Positions 41,401-53,137 of a DNA stretch of 64,000 nt are shown here, in pieces (within the stretch, counting starts at the first letter, position 1; every line of letters starts with the position of its first letter). The DNA is from Hortaea werneckii (lineage: Eukaryota > Ascomycota > Dothideomycetes > Mycosphaerellales > Teratosphaeriaceae). The position numbers were made by a program, and so were the translations under genes. The stretch is from contig JBAOKB010000144.1 in assembly GCA_037044905.1 (NCBI GenBank), positions 434,001 to 498,000 of the forward strand, in the 5' to 3' direction. A model generated the notes under the pieces. The model saw only the letters and a program-made list of their open reading frames with translations, made no database searches and was not told the DNA's origin.

Positions 41401-44400
41401 GCTTGAACTACACTGCACCGTAACGCCTTCCCCAGTGAGCCAGCGCCGACGAACTATGTTACCTGTTGCCATCGTCTGTCCGTCTTGCAAGCAGACGACG
41501 ACTATAGGCAAGTCACGTCGTGCAGCCTGATCCACACATCCCTTTGGCGATCGTCGACCCCGGTCAGCCACCATGCAATCTCACCGGGTTATGGTTCGAA
41601 GGAAGTGTGGAGAGATGCGGGAAAGGTGACGGTTAATGCCAAGCCACGCTCGGGCCCCCCGCCGCCAGCCGCCATCTCGCCAAAACATGACCTTTCGCTC
41701 TCCATCCACACATTCTTCGGCGTTGGCGACAGTGTTATCTTTGGCCTGTTCAGCCTTCTCGTGAGCTTGCCCGAAGCTTTACACGCCGCAACGACATGGC
41801 CGGGTTGGTGCTTTGACAAACTGCCTATGGGTCTGCAGTGATTGGCTCTTCTCCCGGATCGCTCCTGATCAGTCGTTTGTATACTGCTCCTGAGACCGCG
41901 ATGCGCCTATGCAGACAAAGGGAACGCTATCACTCGAGTCCTTCGGACAACAGTCACGCACCCGTCTAGGTCTCAGCAGGATTCGGCATTACGCCACGCG
42001 CCAAATGGGTTTGCCAGAGCTTGGACGTGTCGCATTTGCTGTCTTCTAGAAGATCAATAGGTATCACGGATGGCTGCAGGTCTACGTTGGCACGTCAGGT
42101 ACGACTGTCACCGCCACTTTGGCCCCACTGATGAAGACACCATGACTTCACGTGACGTCCTCCGGGGCCGCCGCTCTACTGGCCAAAGTCATCTAACGAG
42201 CAAGACAAAATCGGCCAGTGCCGACTTCTGAAACATGCCCTGACAATGATCATGGTCCAGACTATTGCATTTGCACACAGGCCGTGTGAATTAAAAGCGC
42301 TCACCGTAGTCGGCTATCCGCATTCAGTCTCACGGCAGGCCCTGCTGCCGGAGAGCTGAAAAAGGGGCCTCGATGATGCCTCTTCAAGCTCTGTACATCA
42401 TCACCGACTCCTCGTGCTAGACGGAGTCGTCAGCCGACCGGGCCTCGCACTATTGTTAAGGACCTCCGAACCTGAAACCTGCTACGGCCCGAGCAAGGCG
42501 GCTACCTACAGCATCCAGCGCAACACTGAACAATAATAAATACTGAGTCTAGCCTTGCATGACACATCTGCCTCCTCAAACGCGTCCTGTGACTTTCACA
42601 ATCCTGTTCTGCTTACAGTCTCGGAGCATTTGTCAAGCTGGATCATGAGCATACTCGGCATCCAGAGTTAGGCTCGGGCCTATGAAGTCCTTGTCCACCG
42701 AGCTACTCTACTGAGAAGGCAGAACTTGACAACGTACTCTGCGTTGACACAGCATGATCTGCTCGGAAAGTTTTCATCATCATTTCAAGCTGTGGTACGC
42801 CAGCAAGTGCAACACGCTGGCGCAACAGACACTGGATGCATCCCACTACCGCACGTGCCGTTCCCTTGTCAGACGTTCACAGAGATAAAATATGTGTGAG
42901 CTCCTGACGAACTCCTGGTCTGTGCCAGCAGGTACTTCCAACGTTGAGCAACCACACCTCTTCAGCATCGACTGTAGTGTCTAACGACAAGGCCTGGTCT
43001 AGCCTTGAATAGCCCTCGGTAGCTTGCGCAAGCATTGTGCCATCACTTTCGGAGGATTCAGGATTGGAGTCGTAATCGACAGCGTCCATCCGTGGTACTA
43101 ACACCGTCCCGCAGCGGTTGTAGCACCTCAACCTCTGCCAGCGATCGCGAGCAGACTTCTTCCAACCTGACAAATTGTACGCATGACGATCCAGGAACCC
43201 GTTTTCCACCGCTGTCACAACATTATGCGCGAGCAACTTTCCGCACCAAATGCTGACCCTCACCGGCCTACGTTGAGCTCGTCCTCTCGAAGCTCGTAGA
43301 TCAGAAATGTACCAACGTTCCTGTCGGCCAACTCCAAGCAAGATCTCAAGTCCATAAGGTTCCTCTTCTTTCACATTCGATCATCTGCTAGTCTGGTATC
43401 AATACAGGGCCGCCCTATCGCACAGGTCTTGAGAACTACAGTGACTTCAGATCGAGTTGTAATCCTTCTCTCGTACACACCCTCAGGCTTGGTCATCAGG
43501 CCCTACTTCGCCCTCCCCCGGGCTTGCCGGTGATACCCTCCATCCTCATCGCGAGACGCATTTGAACCTTCCATCCACTTTGCAAGAGTCAGCGACGATG
43601 GTCAGCCTCGCCGAGGAAGCCGAGGCAAGTGATGACAATCCAGCAAACATTTCCTTGATTGATTGAAGGAGTGCGTAGGCTTACGCGTCCAAGCACATGT
43701 TGCGCCGGAAATTCAGCTGGATGACATCGCTTCAACGATGACGGCTGCAGAGCATCGACGTCCTTGATCTTGATCTACTGGCGTCGAGCAAAGGAGGGGT
43801 TCTCTCTGAGGTGTCATTATGAGTAGGACAGAGCTGGCAGCAGAATCACACATTACTTGCAGCGCTCATCCTTCTGACTGCTTTCCGTCCATGGGCTTGA
43901 GTGATAGTCCTGATTACCACGTTCACGCTTCAATCATTTCGGTTTCATTCCATCGTCACCACTTTTTCATCCGTGTAAGGCGCTCGGTGTATGCCACTAG
44001 AGCATTTGCGTGGTCCCGATCGAACGAACATTCGCGATCCTTAATACTCCACTGTCTCTTTTTTGAATAAATGAGTTTAGCGCACTACAAACCATCAACA
44101 CATAACCCTCCTCCCTTCAATCACACCTGGAGGGTCATTAGTAGACGTGATTTCTTCCTAATTACCTTGTCTCAACATTCGACATGCAGCGTCGATATCC
44201 TGAACGTGAAGTAGGGAGGTCCAGTATTCATATGTAAGGACATACTCAAGGAGTTGGGGATGGTAAGGCACCTAAGATCACAGCGTGCGAACTGAACCCA
44301 AAGACAAAAGGAACGATGAAGAGACTGCGAACAACAGAATCTTCATATGCAGAGTGTTCTGTACAAAAACGACGATCCCAAAACGATGGGCTTCCACCCC

Positions 44401-44542
44401 TCCCTCCCCATAAAAACACCATCACCTTCTCCCTCCACCCCTCCATTACCAATGACCAACATCAACAACACCCGCGATCTCCACGTCAACTAACACCTAG
44501 CCTACATCTCCACCTCGAAGACTCTGTAAAACGATCCCATTA
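38421..44542. promoter_or_regulatory. About 6 kb of gene-poor DNA upstream of the PhoG factor
   Basis: The largest gene-poor stretch in the window. It must contain the missing 5' exon(s), leader and promoter of the PhoG-type gene and, at the far right, the BBC1 3' UTR. Open frames on both strands are short, overlapping and domain-free. One minus-strand frame at 42877-43374 (165 codons) is noted separately. Long upstream regions are common for fungal developmental regulators; whether it hides non-coding transcripts cannot be read from sequence. Confidence 0.5.
42877..43374 (-). other. Orphan open frame, doubtful
   Basis: A 165-codon frame with a balanced composition (KSARDRWQRLRCYNRC; DYDSNPESSESDG) but no in-frame ATG near its 5' end; it opens with GTG. 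It could be an internal exon of an unrecognised gene or chance. No domain recognised. Confidence 0.2.
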
Positions 44543-47500
44543 CTACTCCGCCCAACCCACCCAATCCCTCCCGACAACCCGCCAAACCCTCACCTCACCA
44601 CTCCTGAGATCGCCGAGCCGGAACTTCTCGCTCCGCACCCCACCCGCCTTGCGCTCCTTGCCTTCCCTCTCCCGACCTTGCTCCCAAGCCCGCACGCTCC
44701 GGCGCGTCCCATCCCACTCCTCCACGACAGCCACATGGCCTGCCGTCGAGCCCGAGCCGCCCTGCATCCCGTACTCGGACTTGTACCGCTGCTTGAGGGC
44801 GCCGTGGTGGCCTTCGAACTTGGCGTTGCGGAGGGTGAGGATGTCCCCAGGCCGGATCTCGTCGTACTGCATGGTGGACGCATTGGCGAGGTTGGCGTAG
44901 ACGAGGGCGCCGTAGGCGCGGACGCCGACGGGGAGGAGCGCATCCTTGCCGGCGGACCGCTTGATGAGCTCCAGGGGGAGGTTTTCTGGCCGACCCTCGC
45001 CGACGGTGGTGTCTTTCTTCGAAGAAGGACGAGCTTCCGCCGCCACCGGAGGCAAGCTCACTGGCGGCCTTGGCTATGGCTCGACCAAATTTACCCCAGT
45101 ATGCTTCGAGCTGATCCTGTCGGAGCCGGGGCGGAGGGGGCTCGTGCCGTTGCTCCAGAGAGCAATCGCCTGGGTCCTTGGCATCGTACTGCGCCGTGAT
45201 GACCGTCTGACTGTAATCCATGTACAGCACGTACACATCTTTACTAACGGTGGTGCGGCCGCCTCGCCTGCTCTTCTGACTCTCCTCGCTCTCTGACAAG
45301 ATGTCCAATCCATTTCTGTTGGCCAATACTGGAGGAAGTGGATCTGGGTTCGTCCACCACATACTTTCCGGAGCGAGGTCTATCTCACCGGCGATCTGGC
45401 CCAATTGGTCGCCAGAAGGCCGACCAGCATCCATACTCTTCCGGCCCATGCTCGTTTGCCGACTCACATCGAGACTCTGTCGCATAGATGTCCGACTTGG
45501 CATGGGAGGAGCACCTGAAGCTGATCCAGGCGGAGGTGGGGGTGGCCTCTCCATACTCTTTCTGCTCACTGGAGCACTTGGAGCGGCAGGTAGGCTAGAA
45601 GTGTCGGGACCCGGCATATCGTCCGCAGAACTCTCTTCGACTTCCTCCTTCTCAGTGGAAGGCTCGGGAGGAATGGGCGGCGCAGACATAGGCACAGCTC
45701 CAGGGACCGGTGGTGGTGGGGCACGAGCGGGTGCCGCTGACGAGCCGCTGGCATTGTAGTTGTATGGATCATACTCCTCATCGTCAGCCGCAGCGGGCTC
45801 CCTAGCTGATGGCGGCGCAGGCGGCGGTGCGCGCGGAGCATCCACACTCGGTCTTCCAGGCGGAGGCGGCGGGACAGCTCTAGGCTGTGACGGGGCGGCA
45901 GCAGCTGGTGCGGGTCCAGGGGTAGATACGGGTGTGCCTTCATCGCCGGTGGTCGTGCTGTCGTCCAGGCTACCCTCTCTTGCATGTCCGCTCTTCAGTG
46001 CATCCTTGTGCTTGGCCGAGGAGGCGATGTCAGTGTCATAGTCACCTTCATAATCACTTTCGCCTCTCTCCGTCACATCCTCATCTTCTTCTTGTTCCTG
46101 CGTAGAAAGATCCGTGCCTTGTCTACTCGGAGGAGCAGGTGCTCCACCAGGTGGGGGCGGCGGAGGCGGCCTGGGGCTCGTTACGGAAGGACTCTGAGGC
46201 TGTGTCCCAGGGATCGGAGGTCTGCTAGATCTCTTGTCCGAAGTAGCAGAGCTCGGCTCAGAAGCGAAATAGCCGCTCGTTCTTTGCCTGCCAGGGCTCA
46301 TTGGCTGTTCACGACTTGGAACAGGCGGTGCACCTCCCGTCCGGATGGGAAGCGGAGTCTCTGGACCGGGTGTACCGGTGGAGGAACGTTGATCTTGCAT
46401 GCTCATCTCATCGTCCGTTTGATAGCCAGGTGCTGGCGACATTGGCAGTTGCTGTGACGCCGCTCCAGCCGGCGGAGGCGGAGGAACAGGTCTGCTTTCA
46501 GCTGGTGGTGGGCGAGGGGTCGGTCTCGAGCTGTCTGAGGGCGGCGGTGGTGGAGCACCGCGCTCTGCGGATGCACCAGGCGGAGGTGGGACAGGGCGGT
46601 CTGCTCGCGTTTTGTCAGCCAATGCTTCCAGAACATTGGAATGCAACAAGTATTTGGTCCAAGATGACTGGCTGGAGAACAAGTCTACTAGCAAATGGAA
46701 AATCTGCTAGCGACTCTACCTCCCTCCACCGCATCTCCAAGCCAGTTTCCACAGTCTGCCATAAGCTTCTTCGACCAAGATCAGATCTTTCAGTGACAGA
46801 GAACCCAACACAGCCGACGCTGACAGGACTCAATTGAGGCCGAATGTGCAACATGCTTCTATTGCTGTTTTGCTGAAAAAAGCTGTCGGAAGTTCTCCTC
46901 CTCCTCAAGACAATGGATTCTGAGTAGACTTACCTTTAGGAACTGGTGGTGCACCACCGCTCATTGGACGGCCTTCTTCTTGCATGCTTCTCCGTGGCGG
47001 CGTGGGAGCAGAGGACCGCTCTTCTTGTGTACTGCGCCTTGGTGGAGGAGATAGCGGACCCTCATCTTCTGCACCTCCCATTTCACCAGTGCTTGTGCGA
47101 GAAACGGCTTCAGGACTAGCTACCGTCTCCTTTTCTCGTCCAGGAACAGGCGGTGCGCCACCCATGCCAGGTATGGCGATCATCTGCGGACCCTGCTCCT
47201 GCCTTGGACTGGCAGGGCCATCCTCTCCGGCTTCTTTACGCTCTTTGGCCGAGCTCTTCTTTTTCGGAGGAGCCATAGGAGGAGGAGCGCCGAAGGGGTT
47301 GAATGGTCCTCCTGCGCCCTGGCCGCCAGCAAGTCTCGCCATGCGCTCACGTAGACGCTGTTTGCGGGCCTCCTCTTCATCAACCTCTTCTTCCTCCTCC
47401 TCCTCTTCTCCTTCGGCTTCTTGGTCATCTGCGGTGCGAGAACCAGCAGTCGTACCGTCACCGCCACCGACAGATGACTCTCTTGCGGGGGGCGGTGGAG

Positions 47501-48899
47501 CAGCCTGTGGAATGGGGAAAGCGCCGACGCCACTGCCTGACCTCGAAGGGACCTGCGGCCCGGAGGAGGAAGGCGGATGCTTATCTTCACCCTCTTCAGG
47601 CCCACCTCCTAAAGTGCCAGAATCGTCTTCTGTCATCTCACCTGCAGCACTTTGGTCCGCTTCCTCACCGCCACTTAGGATCTCATGCTCAGGCACAGCT
47701 TGCACAGGACTCATTGGCGCCTCTGACCGTCTCTGATCAGATGTCCCGCGTGGCCTGTCACGAGAAACATCGAGGCTCTGCCTTTCACTGCCTGGCGAGC
47801 GCATGGACTCCCTCGGTTCCTCACTCTCACCAGCCTCGCCATGCTCGCTTTCCGAAGCACGCTTTACGGGTGGCTTCTTCTTCTGGCTCGCCTCTGCCTG
47901 TCGCGCTCTTTGGGCTTCCTGCTCCCGCTGAAGCAGTGCCATACGTTCTTTCAAGGTCATAGGCTTTGGCGCATCTTCCTCATCTTCTGCACCTTCGCCA
48001 CCAGCGCTCTTCGGCGGCGGCTCGCTCTCGCCAGTCAGCCCTGCCGCCTCCGCCGCCTTTCGATCGTCCTCCTGTCGCTGCTTGATCTCAGGGTCCTCTT
48101 CCCTAATGTACGGCTTTTGTACCGGCTCTTGCTTCTGTACAGGCGGCACATATGCATTCTTGGAAGGTGGCGGCGCTACGAAAGGTTTCTTGATGTAGTC
48201 ATTGCGCTGCGGCTTGCCGGCCTGCATGGGAGCTATCGGAGCAGCCTCGGGCTTGTTGAATGCTGCAATGCGGTCCTTGAAAGCGTTGCTCTTGGGAGCT
48301 ACTGGGGGCGGAGCGGCTTTGGCAGGCTGAGATGCGGCAGGCTCGGCTGCGGCGGCCGCAGGTTTTGACGCAGGAGGAGTCTCAGCCCGCGCGTCGGCTT
48401 GCGGCGCAGGTGGTGAAGGCGGCGGCGGTTGAGTGGCAGATGGCGGAGAAGTGACATTGTCTGCCTGTTCACTTGATGCGGCCAGTGGATCAATAGGAGG
48501 CGGTTGTTGCTGCTGCTCGGGTTCACTTGTTGCCGGCGCAGAGGGACCAGGTACCTCAGGCTCTTTTGATTCCGTTCCTGTGCTTTCTGCTTTCTGCTCC
48601 CTGTCTTCCTCGTCCGGCTGTGGCGGCTGAGGCGGCGGAGGCGAGCTCACCACGCCGCTCTTCGGCCTGCCACTGCGGGCGGGGCGTTGAGGCACCTCGG
48701 GTTCGACCTTTTCCACAAAGTTCCGTGGGAACAAGCCTTCTTGCCGTGTTCCAGCGGCGTCGGAGTATTCACCCACATACCAATCGTCACCTTCCTCTTC
48801 CGTCACCTGGATCACCTGCCCCTCTTTGAACTTGAGATCATCGTCGTGCTCCGAGGCATACTCATACAGGGCGCGGACCTTGAAGGGCGGAGCCGCCAT
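44543..48899 (-). CDS. BBC1: Bbc1/Mti1-like SH3 actin-patch protein, with an apparent frameshift
   Basis: Predicted myosin-I/verprolin-interacting regulator of endocytic actin patches. Start ATG at 48899 (GCCATGG context). Exons 46934-48899 and 44543-46600 around a 333-nt intron (GTAAGT...GGCTGAC...AGCAG). Seen: N-terminal SH3 domain (residues 5-65: VRALYEYASEHDDDLKFKEG, GLFPRNFVE), very long Pro/Ser/Glu-rich disordered middle with poly-Pro SH3/WH1 ligands, then the conserved C-terminal domain (ESMWWTNPDPLPPVL; RAYGALVYANLANASTMQYD; EIRPGDILTLRNAKF; GDLRSGEVRVWRV). The C-terminal domain is split between two frames: the first reads as far as about 45040 (FGRAIAKAASELASGG), the rest is in the +1 frame from about 45020. 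A 61-nt intron at 45034-45094 could bridge the frames but would delete conserved-looking residues. Confidence 0.85.
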
Positions 48900-50211
48900 G
48901 GTCGGTCGTGACTGCCTGCCAGGAGGGTCAATGACCAATCTGAATCCGGGCGATCAACAATTGATTCGGTCACAACCGGGTGGCTCAAGTACGGCTGGGT
49001 GGGTGGCTGCTGTGGAGGGAGAGTTGGATGCTGCCCTGCCCGGTGAGTGGTGCCGGGCCAGCTGACGCAACGCTCGTCTGTCCGTTTCACTACTGTTCAC
49101 GTCCCGCTGCGGCCGTCGATCGTCGTTTCCAATTCCGTTTCCGTTACGCTGGTGGAGCTGCTGCTTCCATTCCAGGAAGGGCAGGAACAGTGCAATGCTC
49201 GGCGGCACAGGGTGAGTACCTAGGTACCTTACTATGTACCTAGAGCTTCGGGTGAGGTTGGGATTGATGGTGCTGTCTATGTATCAGGTGGTACGCAACA
49301 CAATACACAGACTGCCTACAGGCCGCCGGCAGCAAGGCAGGAGCAGGCAGATGGACAAGCAAGTAGGCCACATAACGGCCCACGTCCCGCTTCGGATAAT
49401 GATGTAACGCCCCGAGCTCGGGCGACAACAGCCTCACACCTGAGGCATCCTACCCGGCGGGCCGCCACCCGACTCTCCCACCTGGGCACTCCCAGTCGTC
49501 CCCCGGCTGCAGATGTCGACTTCCAAGGTGCACCTACGTTGCATGACTTCTACTCCTACCGGATACACCCTGTAACGCAAGCTTGTCTCCTCTCTCCTAT
49601 TTTGGAGACGTTCTCACGTTCAGCAGACCCTGCTCCCTTGTCAAAAGTCGTCCGTCTCTTCTTCGACACCTCAGGGTACCTAAGCGCAAGATCAATCGAA
49701 TAGAAACACTGTTGCACGGACCCAACAAGCACAGTTGGACCAGGCAAAGACATCTATCCCTCTCACTCACGCGCTGCTAAAGATATTCCCTGGAGAAGAG
49801 AGGCCTTTTGGAACTTTTTCGACAACCACACGCAAGTTACCATTTTCAAAAAAAAAAAAAAAAAAAAAAAAAAAACACACCCCTCCTTTACCAAAGATTT
49901 GCAAAGCACTAGACCCCCGGAAATGCTCGACTTCGGCCCAAGTTAAGCTCAGCACGATGGGTGATTGCACCATCTGTTGATCATCTCTATCATTCACACC
50001 ATCCAGCGATTCACCTCAGTTCGGTTGATCGTGTCTGCGATTGCCCCTCATCTACTAGTCCAACATGACGCGTTCAAGTGGAAATGCAGCCTCGCATGAG
50101 GTGATCAGATAGATCTGCATGAACCCATGGGAAGGTAGGAAGTTATAAGACTCGCAAAATGCTCCTAAAAGGAGCGCGATGTTCTAGCATAATACCCTTG
50201 CTTGAGTGATC
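48900..50211. other. 1.3-kb divergent intergenic region with poly-A tract
   Basis: Between BBC1 (minus) and the decarboxylase-like gene (plus). No gene supported. Contains the 28-nt poly-A run. Confidence 0.45.
49848..49875. repeat. Poly-A tract (28 nt)
   Basis: An uninterrupted run of 28 A in intergenic DNA. Same apparent length as the poly-T tract at 21814-21841. No element body or target-site duplication is visible, so there is no support for a retroposon tail. Confidence 0.9.
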
Positions 50212-51689
50212 ATGAAGTCTTGTTGGTCTTTCCTCTTTTTCTTCGCCTCCGCACTTCAGGCATTTGCCACAGCGCCTCCGTTTCATCGGCAAACGGGGTG
50301 TCTCCAAGCCTCAGAGATAGGCAGTCGTACATTGGGAGACTGGCTACCCAGCAATAAGACCGCCATACAGCATTGGGTAAATACCAAAGCTTCAGAAGCC
50401 AAACGCTGTCATAATGGGACACTGGAACCTGTCATCCAGGACTTCAAACAAGCTATCGAGAGCGACCCTGTCCTGTCACGATACGCGGATCAGATGTTCG
50501 TAGAGGTCCCGAACAAATACAAAGCACCCTACAACGAGACACCGGTAGGAAATCCCGAGCTACGTAATTTCAGCGACTTCCTTATTCTTTTGGATCACAT
50601 CATCCATGAAGGACCTGGATGGTTTGACAAGAGATCTCCACCCACGGCGAACGATTTGATCGGCTTCCCTATCACTGCTGCCTTAGATTGGCCCCTAGGC
50701 ACCATTGCCGGTCATGAATTCTTCCTCTCCCCTGTAGTCAGCCACCACATCGGACGTGTGCTCGACTTCTGGGCTCTCTATCTTGGTACGCCTCCCTCTG
50801 CTTCCGTTCTGGCTGGTTGGCTTTCCCCAGAAGGCAAGGACCAGATCGCCGCTGCAGGCAACTTAGGAGGCAAAACCAACTACACTTTCGAACAGCTCTT
50901 CTGCTGTCCCAATACTTCTGCGCCCTACCTTGGCTACAAGACCTGGGATCAGTACTTCGTCCGGGAATTCAACCCAGGAATCCGCCCTATCGCCGCCCCC
51001 GACAACCAAACGTTCGATCCCGAATACCACGTCGACCCAACCCTCATCATCGACAACGCCTGCGAATCCGCACCCCTCCAAGTCCGCCACAACGCCTCCC
51101 TCTTCGATTACTATTGAAAGAGCAACCCTACAGCCTAACCAACATGCTCAACTTCCATCCCCTCGCCAACACCTTCGTAGGCGGGACCGTCTACCAAGCC
51201 TACCTCAGCACGCTCTCCTACCACCGCTGGCACGCGCCCGTCTCCGGCCGCATCGTGCACATCGAGAACGTGCCGGGGACGTACTACAGCGGCAACCTCT
51301 TCACCGGTCTCGCCGAGACGTCTTATACGGGCCAGGCGCCCGACGACTCGGCGCCGAATTACAGCCAGCCGTACATCTCGGCCGTTGCTACCCGCGGCAT
51401 CGTGTATATCCAAGCACGCAACCCGGCGATAGGGTTGATGGCTATTGTTTTCGTCGGCATGGGGGAGGTCTCTTCGTGTGAGTTTACGGTTGACGTTGGT
51501 CAGGAGGTGAACAAAGGTGACCAGCTGGGGATGTTCCATTTTGGGGGCAGTACGCATGTTATGGTTTTCCAGCCGGGGGTTGAGTTGGACTTTGTCAAGC
51601 CGATTCCTCATGGCGACGTGGCAAGTGGATCGTTCTTGTCCGAGACGAACTTCGCCGTCCGGACTGCGTTGGCTGTTGTGCGGACTTAG
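50212..51689 (+). CDS. Secreted phosphatidylserine-decarboxylase-like pyruvoyl enzyme, one frameshift
   Basis: Member of the PSD superfamily, resembling the soluble fungal branch that includes amino-acid decarboxylases (PsiD-like) rather than the mitochondrial enzyme. ATG at 50212; about 492 residues if the frame is corrected. Seen: signal peptide (SCWSFLFFFASALQAFA), several sequons, an N-terminal PSD-associated domain (YADQMFVEVPNKYK; FLILLDHIIHEGP), WDQYFVREFNPGIRP, then the catalytic part: YHRWHAPVSGRIVHIENVPG and the self-cleavage region FHFGGSTHVMVFQPG, in which GGST replaces the usual LGST (cleavage expected between Gly and Ser). The first frame stops at 51115 (LFDYY*) while the continuation (LKEQPYSLTNMLNF) is one base out of register. 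One missing base, probably in the T run near 51110-51113, explains it. Confidence 0.82.
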
Positions 51690-51883
51690 AGGAAAAGGAT
51701 ATGGCGCACCCGAAAATTTCGACGTTGAGTTGTATTTGGGCGGCTGCGACATACAGCCAGAGGAAATTGATGTGCCTGGACATCAGTTTCTTGCTGTTAG
51801 TCTGTAGGGAAAATGTCGGCAAGATCATTGTGGAAATACCTATTTCTTCGTTCATCGAGTTGTCTTCGGCGTATAGCAACAGG

Positions 51884-53137
51884 CTAAACTTTGTCTAGAG
51901 AGGAGCTTGCTTTCTCCTCCTTGCGTTTAGCAGGCGTAGGCGTGTTCTTCTTCTCCCGCATGCTCGCCAACGACGCCTTCTTCCCTCGATTCGTCGCGGT
52001 TCTCAGAGCAAAACTGCCGTCATCGCATACCGGCCATTCCTCTGGCCGCTCCCAGAACCTCGCTTCGTCGCTCATGCGACCCCCGCAGTTGAAAGGATCC
52101 AGGAAAGTCTGCCATCTGGACCTCTTGTCGATCCATCCCGGGCCCATGCGCTCCGTGACCCCATCCAGATCCAGGTATCGTTTGTGCTCCAGAGGGAGGA
52201 ATCGGCCCGGATGCTGAATGTTCAGCCAGTAGCTGTAGAAGACCATCGGTACGCATTCGAAGACGTAAAGATACCACTCATGCGTGGCGAAGTATCCGCA
52301 GTGGTAGACGCCGGGCCCACAATCGGAAAGGTACTCGGTGAAATTCTCTATCGCGCGGAAAATACACCGGATGAGGATCAGCGCGGAGGTGCAGTACAGC
52401 ATGATGCAGACCCTTTTGACGTTAGGCGCAAGGTTGCCTGCGCGCCACGCCCGGTAGTGGATGACGGCCACAAGGGTGGAGAAGGTTATTTCAACGCAGC
52501 CTTGCAGGATGAGCGTGATGCCGATAAGGATCCCGCCGACGGTGTACTGCGTACTTCCCGGTACACCACCTGCAAGTTGACCAGCCCCGACACCCGTGAA
52601 CGTCTCGACCATGATGCCGACAAAGACAAATACGCTAAAGACCCTGCCCGGGTGGAAGACGGCGTGCATGGGGAGGTAATGCATCAGGCGGCCCAGAATG
52701 TTGTATTCGGCAGCGGCGTAGATGGGAGGCCCGGCGAGGATGAAGACGATCTGGGCGATGTAGAGGCCAATATTCTCCTGCTTGTATGAGGCGACGGCGC
52801 GTAAGATCCAGCCGAGCGTGAAGACGGTTCCACCGTAAAACATGAAGAAAGTGATCCTCCAAAAGGAATAATAGCTGTTAACTCGTTAGCATGCTACGAG
52901 ATTGGCGTGTTCATGGTGCAGGGCCGGATGATACAAATTCTGGAAGACATGAGCCACGACTGATGCGCCGACGATGCAAGCGAAGACGATAGGAAGGACA
53001 TGAATTGGTTCATATGCGAAGAGGTTGTACGCTGCATTGCCAATTAGTTGATGCCTGACAATTGGTAAATATAGAAGAGGGCAAGTTATCAACATACTGT
53101 AATTTTCTTCGTATGATGTGGTATTACTGCTACTCAT
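51884..53137 (-). CDS. RTA1-family seven-helix membrane protein
   Basis: RTA1-like proteins are fungal lipid-translocating/stress-resistance membrane proteins with seven helices. Exons 53098-53137, 52935-53031 and 51884-52874 give 375 residues, all in phase (ENYT/YNLF; VFQNF/YYSFWR). Both introns have clear branch sites. Seen: hydrophobic helices including IVFACIVGASVVAHVF, FFMFYGGTVFTLGWI, IAQIVFILAGPPIYAAAEYN (the RTA1 hallmark A[P]xxxAAxxY pattern), VFVFVGIMVETFTGVGAG, ILIGITLILQGCVEI, and a loop RCIFRAIENFTEY just before the last helices (HEWYLYVFECVPMVFYSYWL). The C-terminal tail is long, Lys/Glu-rich and cytosolic. Intact despite frameshifts in neighbouring genes. It is tail-to-tail with the decarboxylase-like gene. 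Confidence 0.88.

Noticed and set aside
44678..48911. Several long plus-strand frames (Gly/Ser/Leu-rich) across BBC1
   Set aside because: They are shadows of the Pro/Glu-rich BBC1 coding sequence; no domains and no start or splice context of their own.
49848..49875. Poly-A tail of a retroposed element
   Set aside because: No element body, no reverse-transcriptase coding and no flanking target-site duplication are visible.
51135..51752. Minus-strand 205-codon frame opposite the decarboxylase-like gene
   Set aside because: Shadow of the catalytic domain coding strand, which carries the recognisable PSD motifs.
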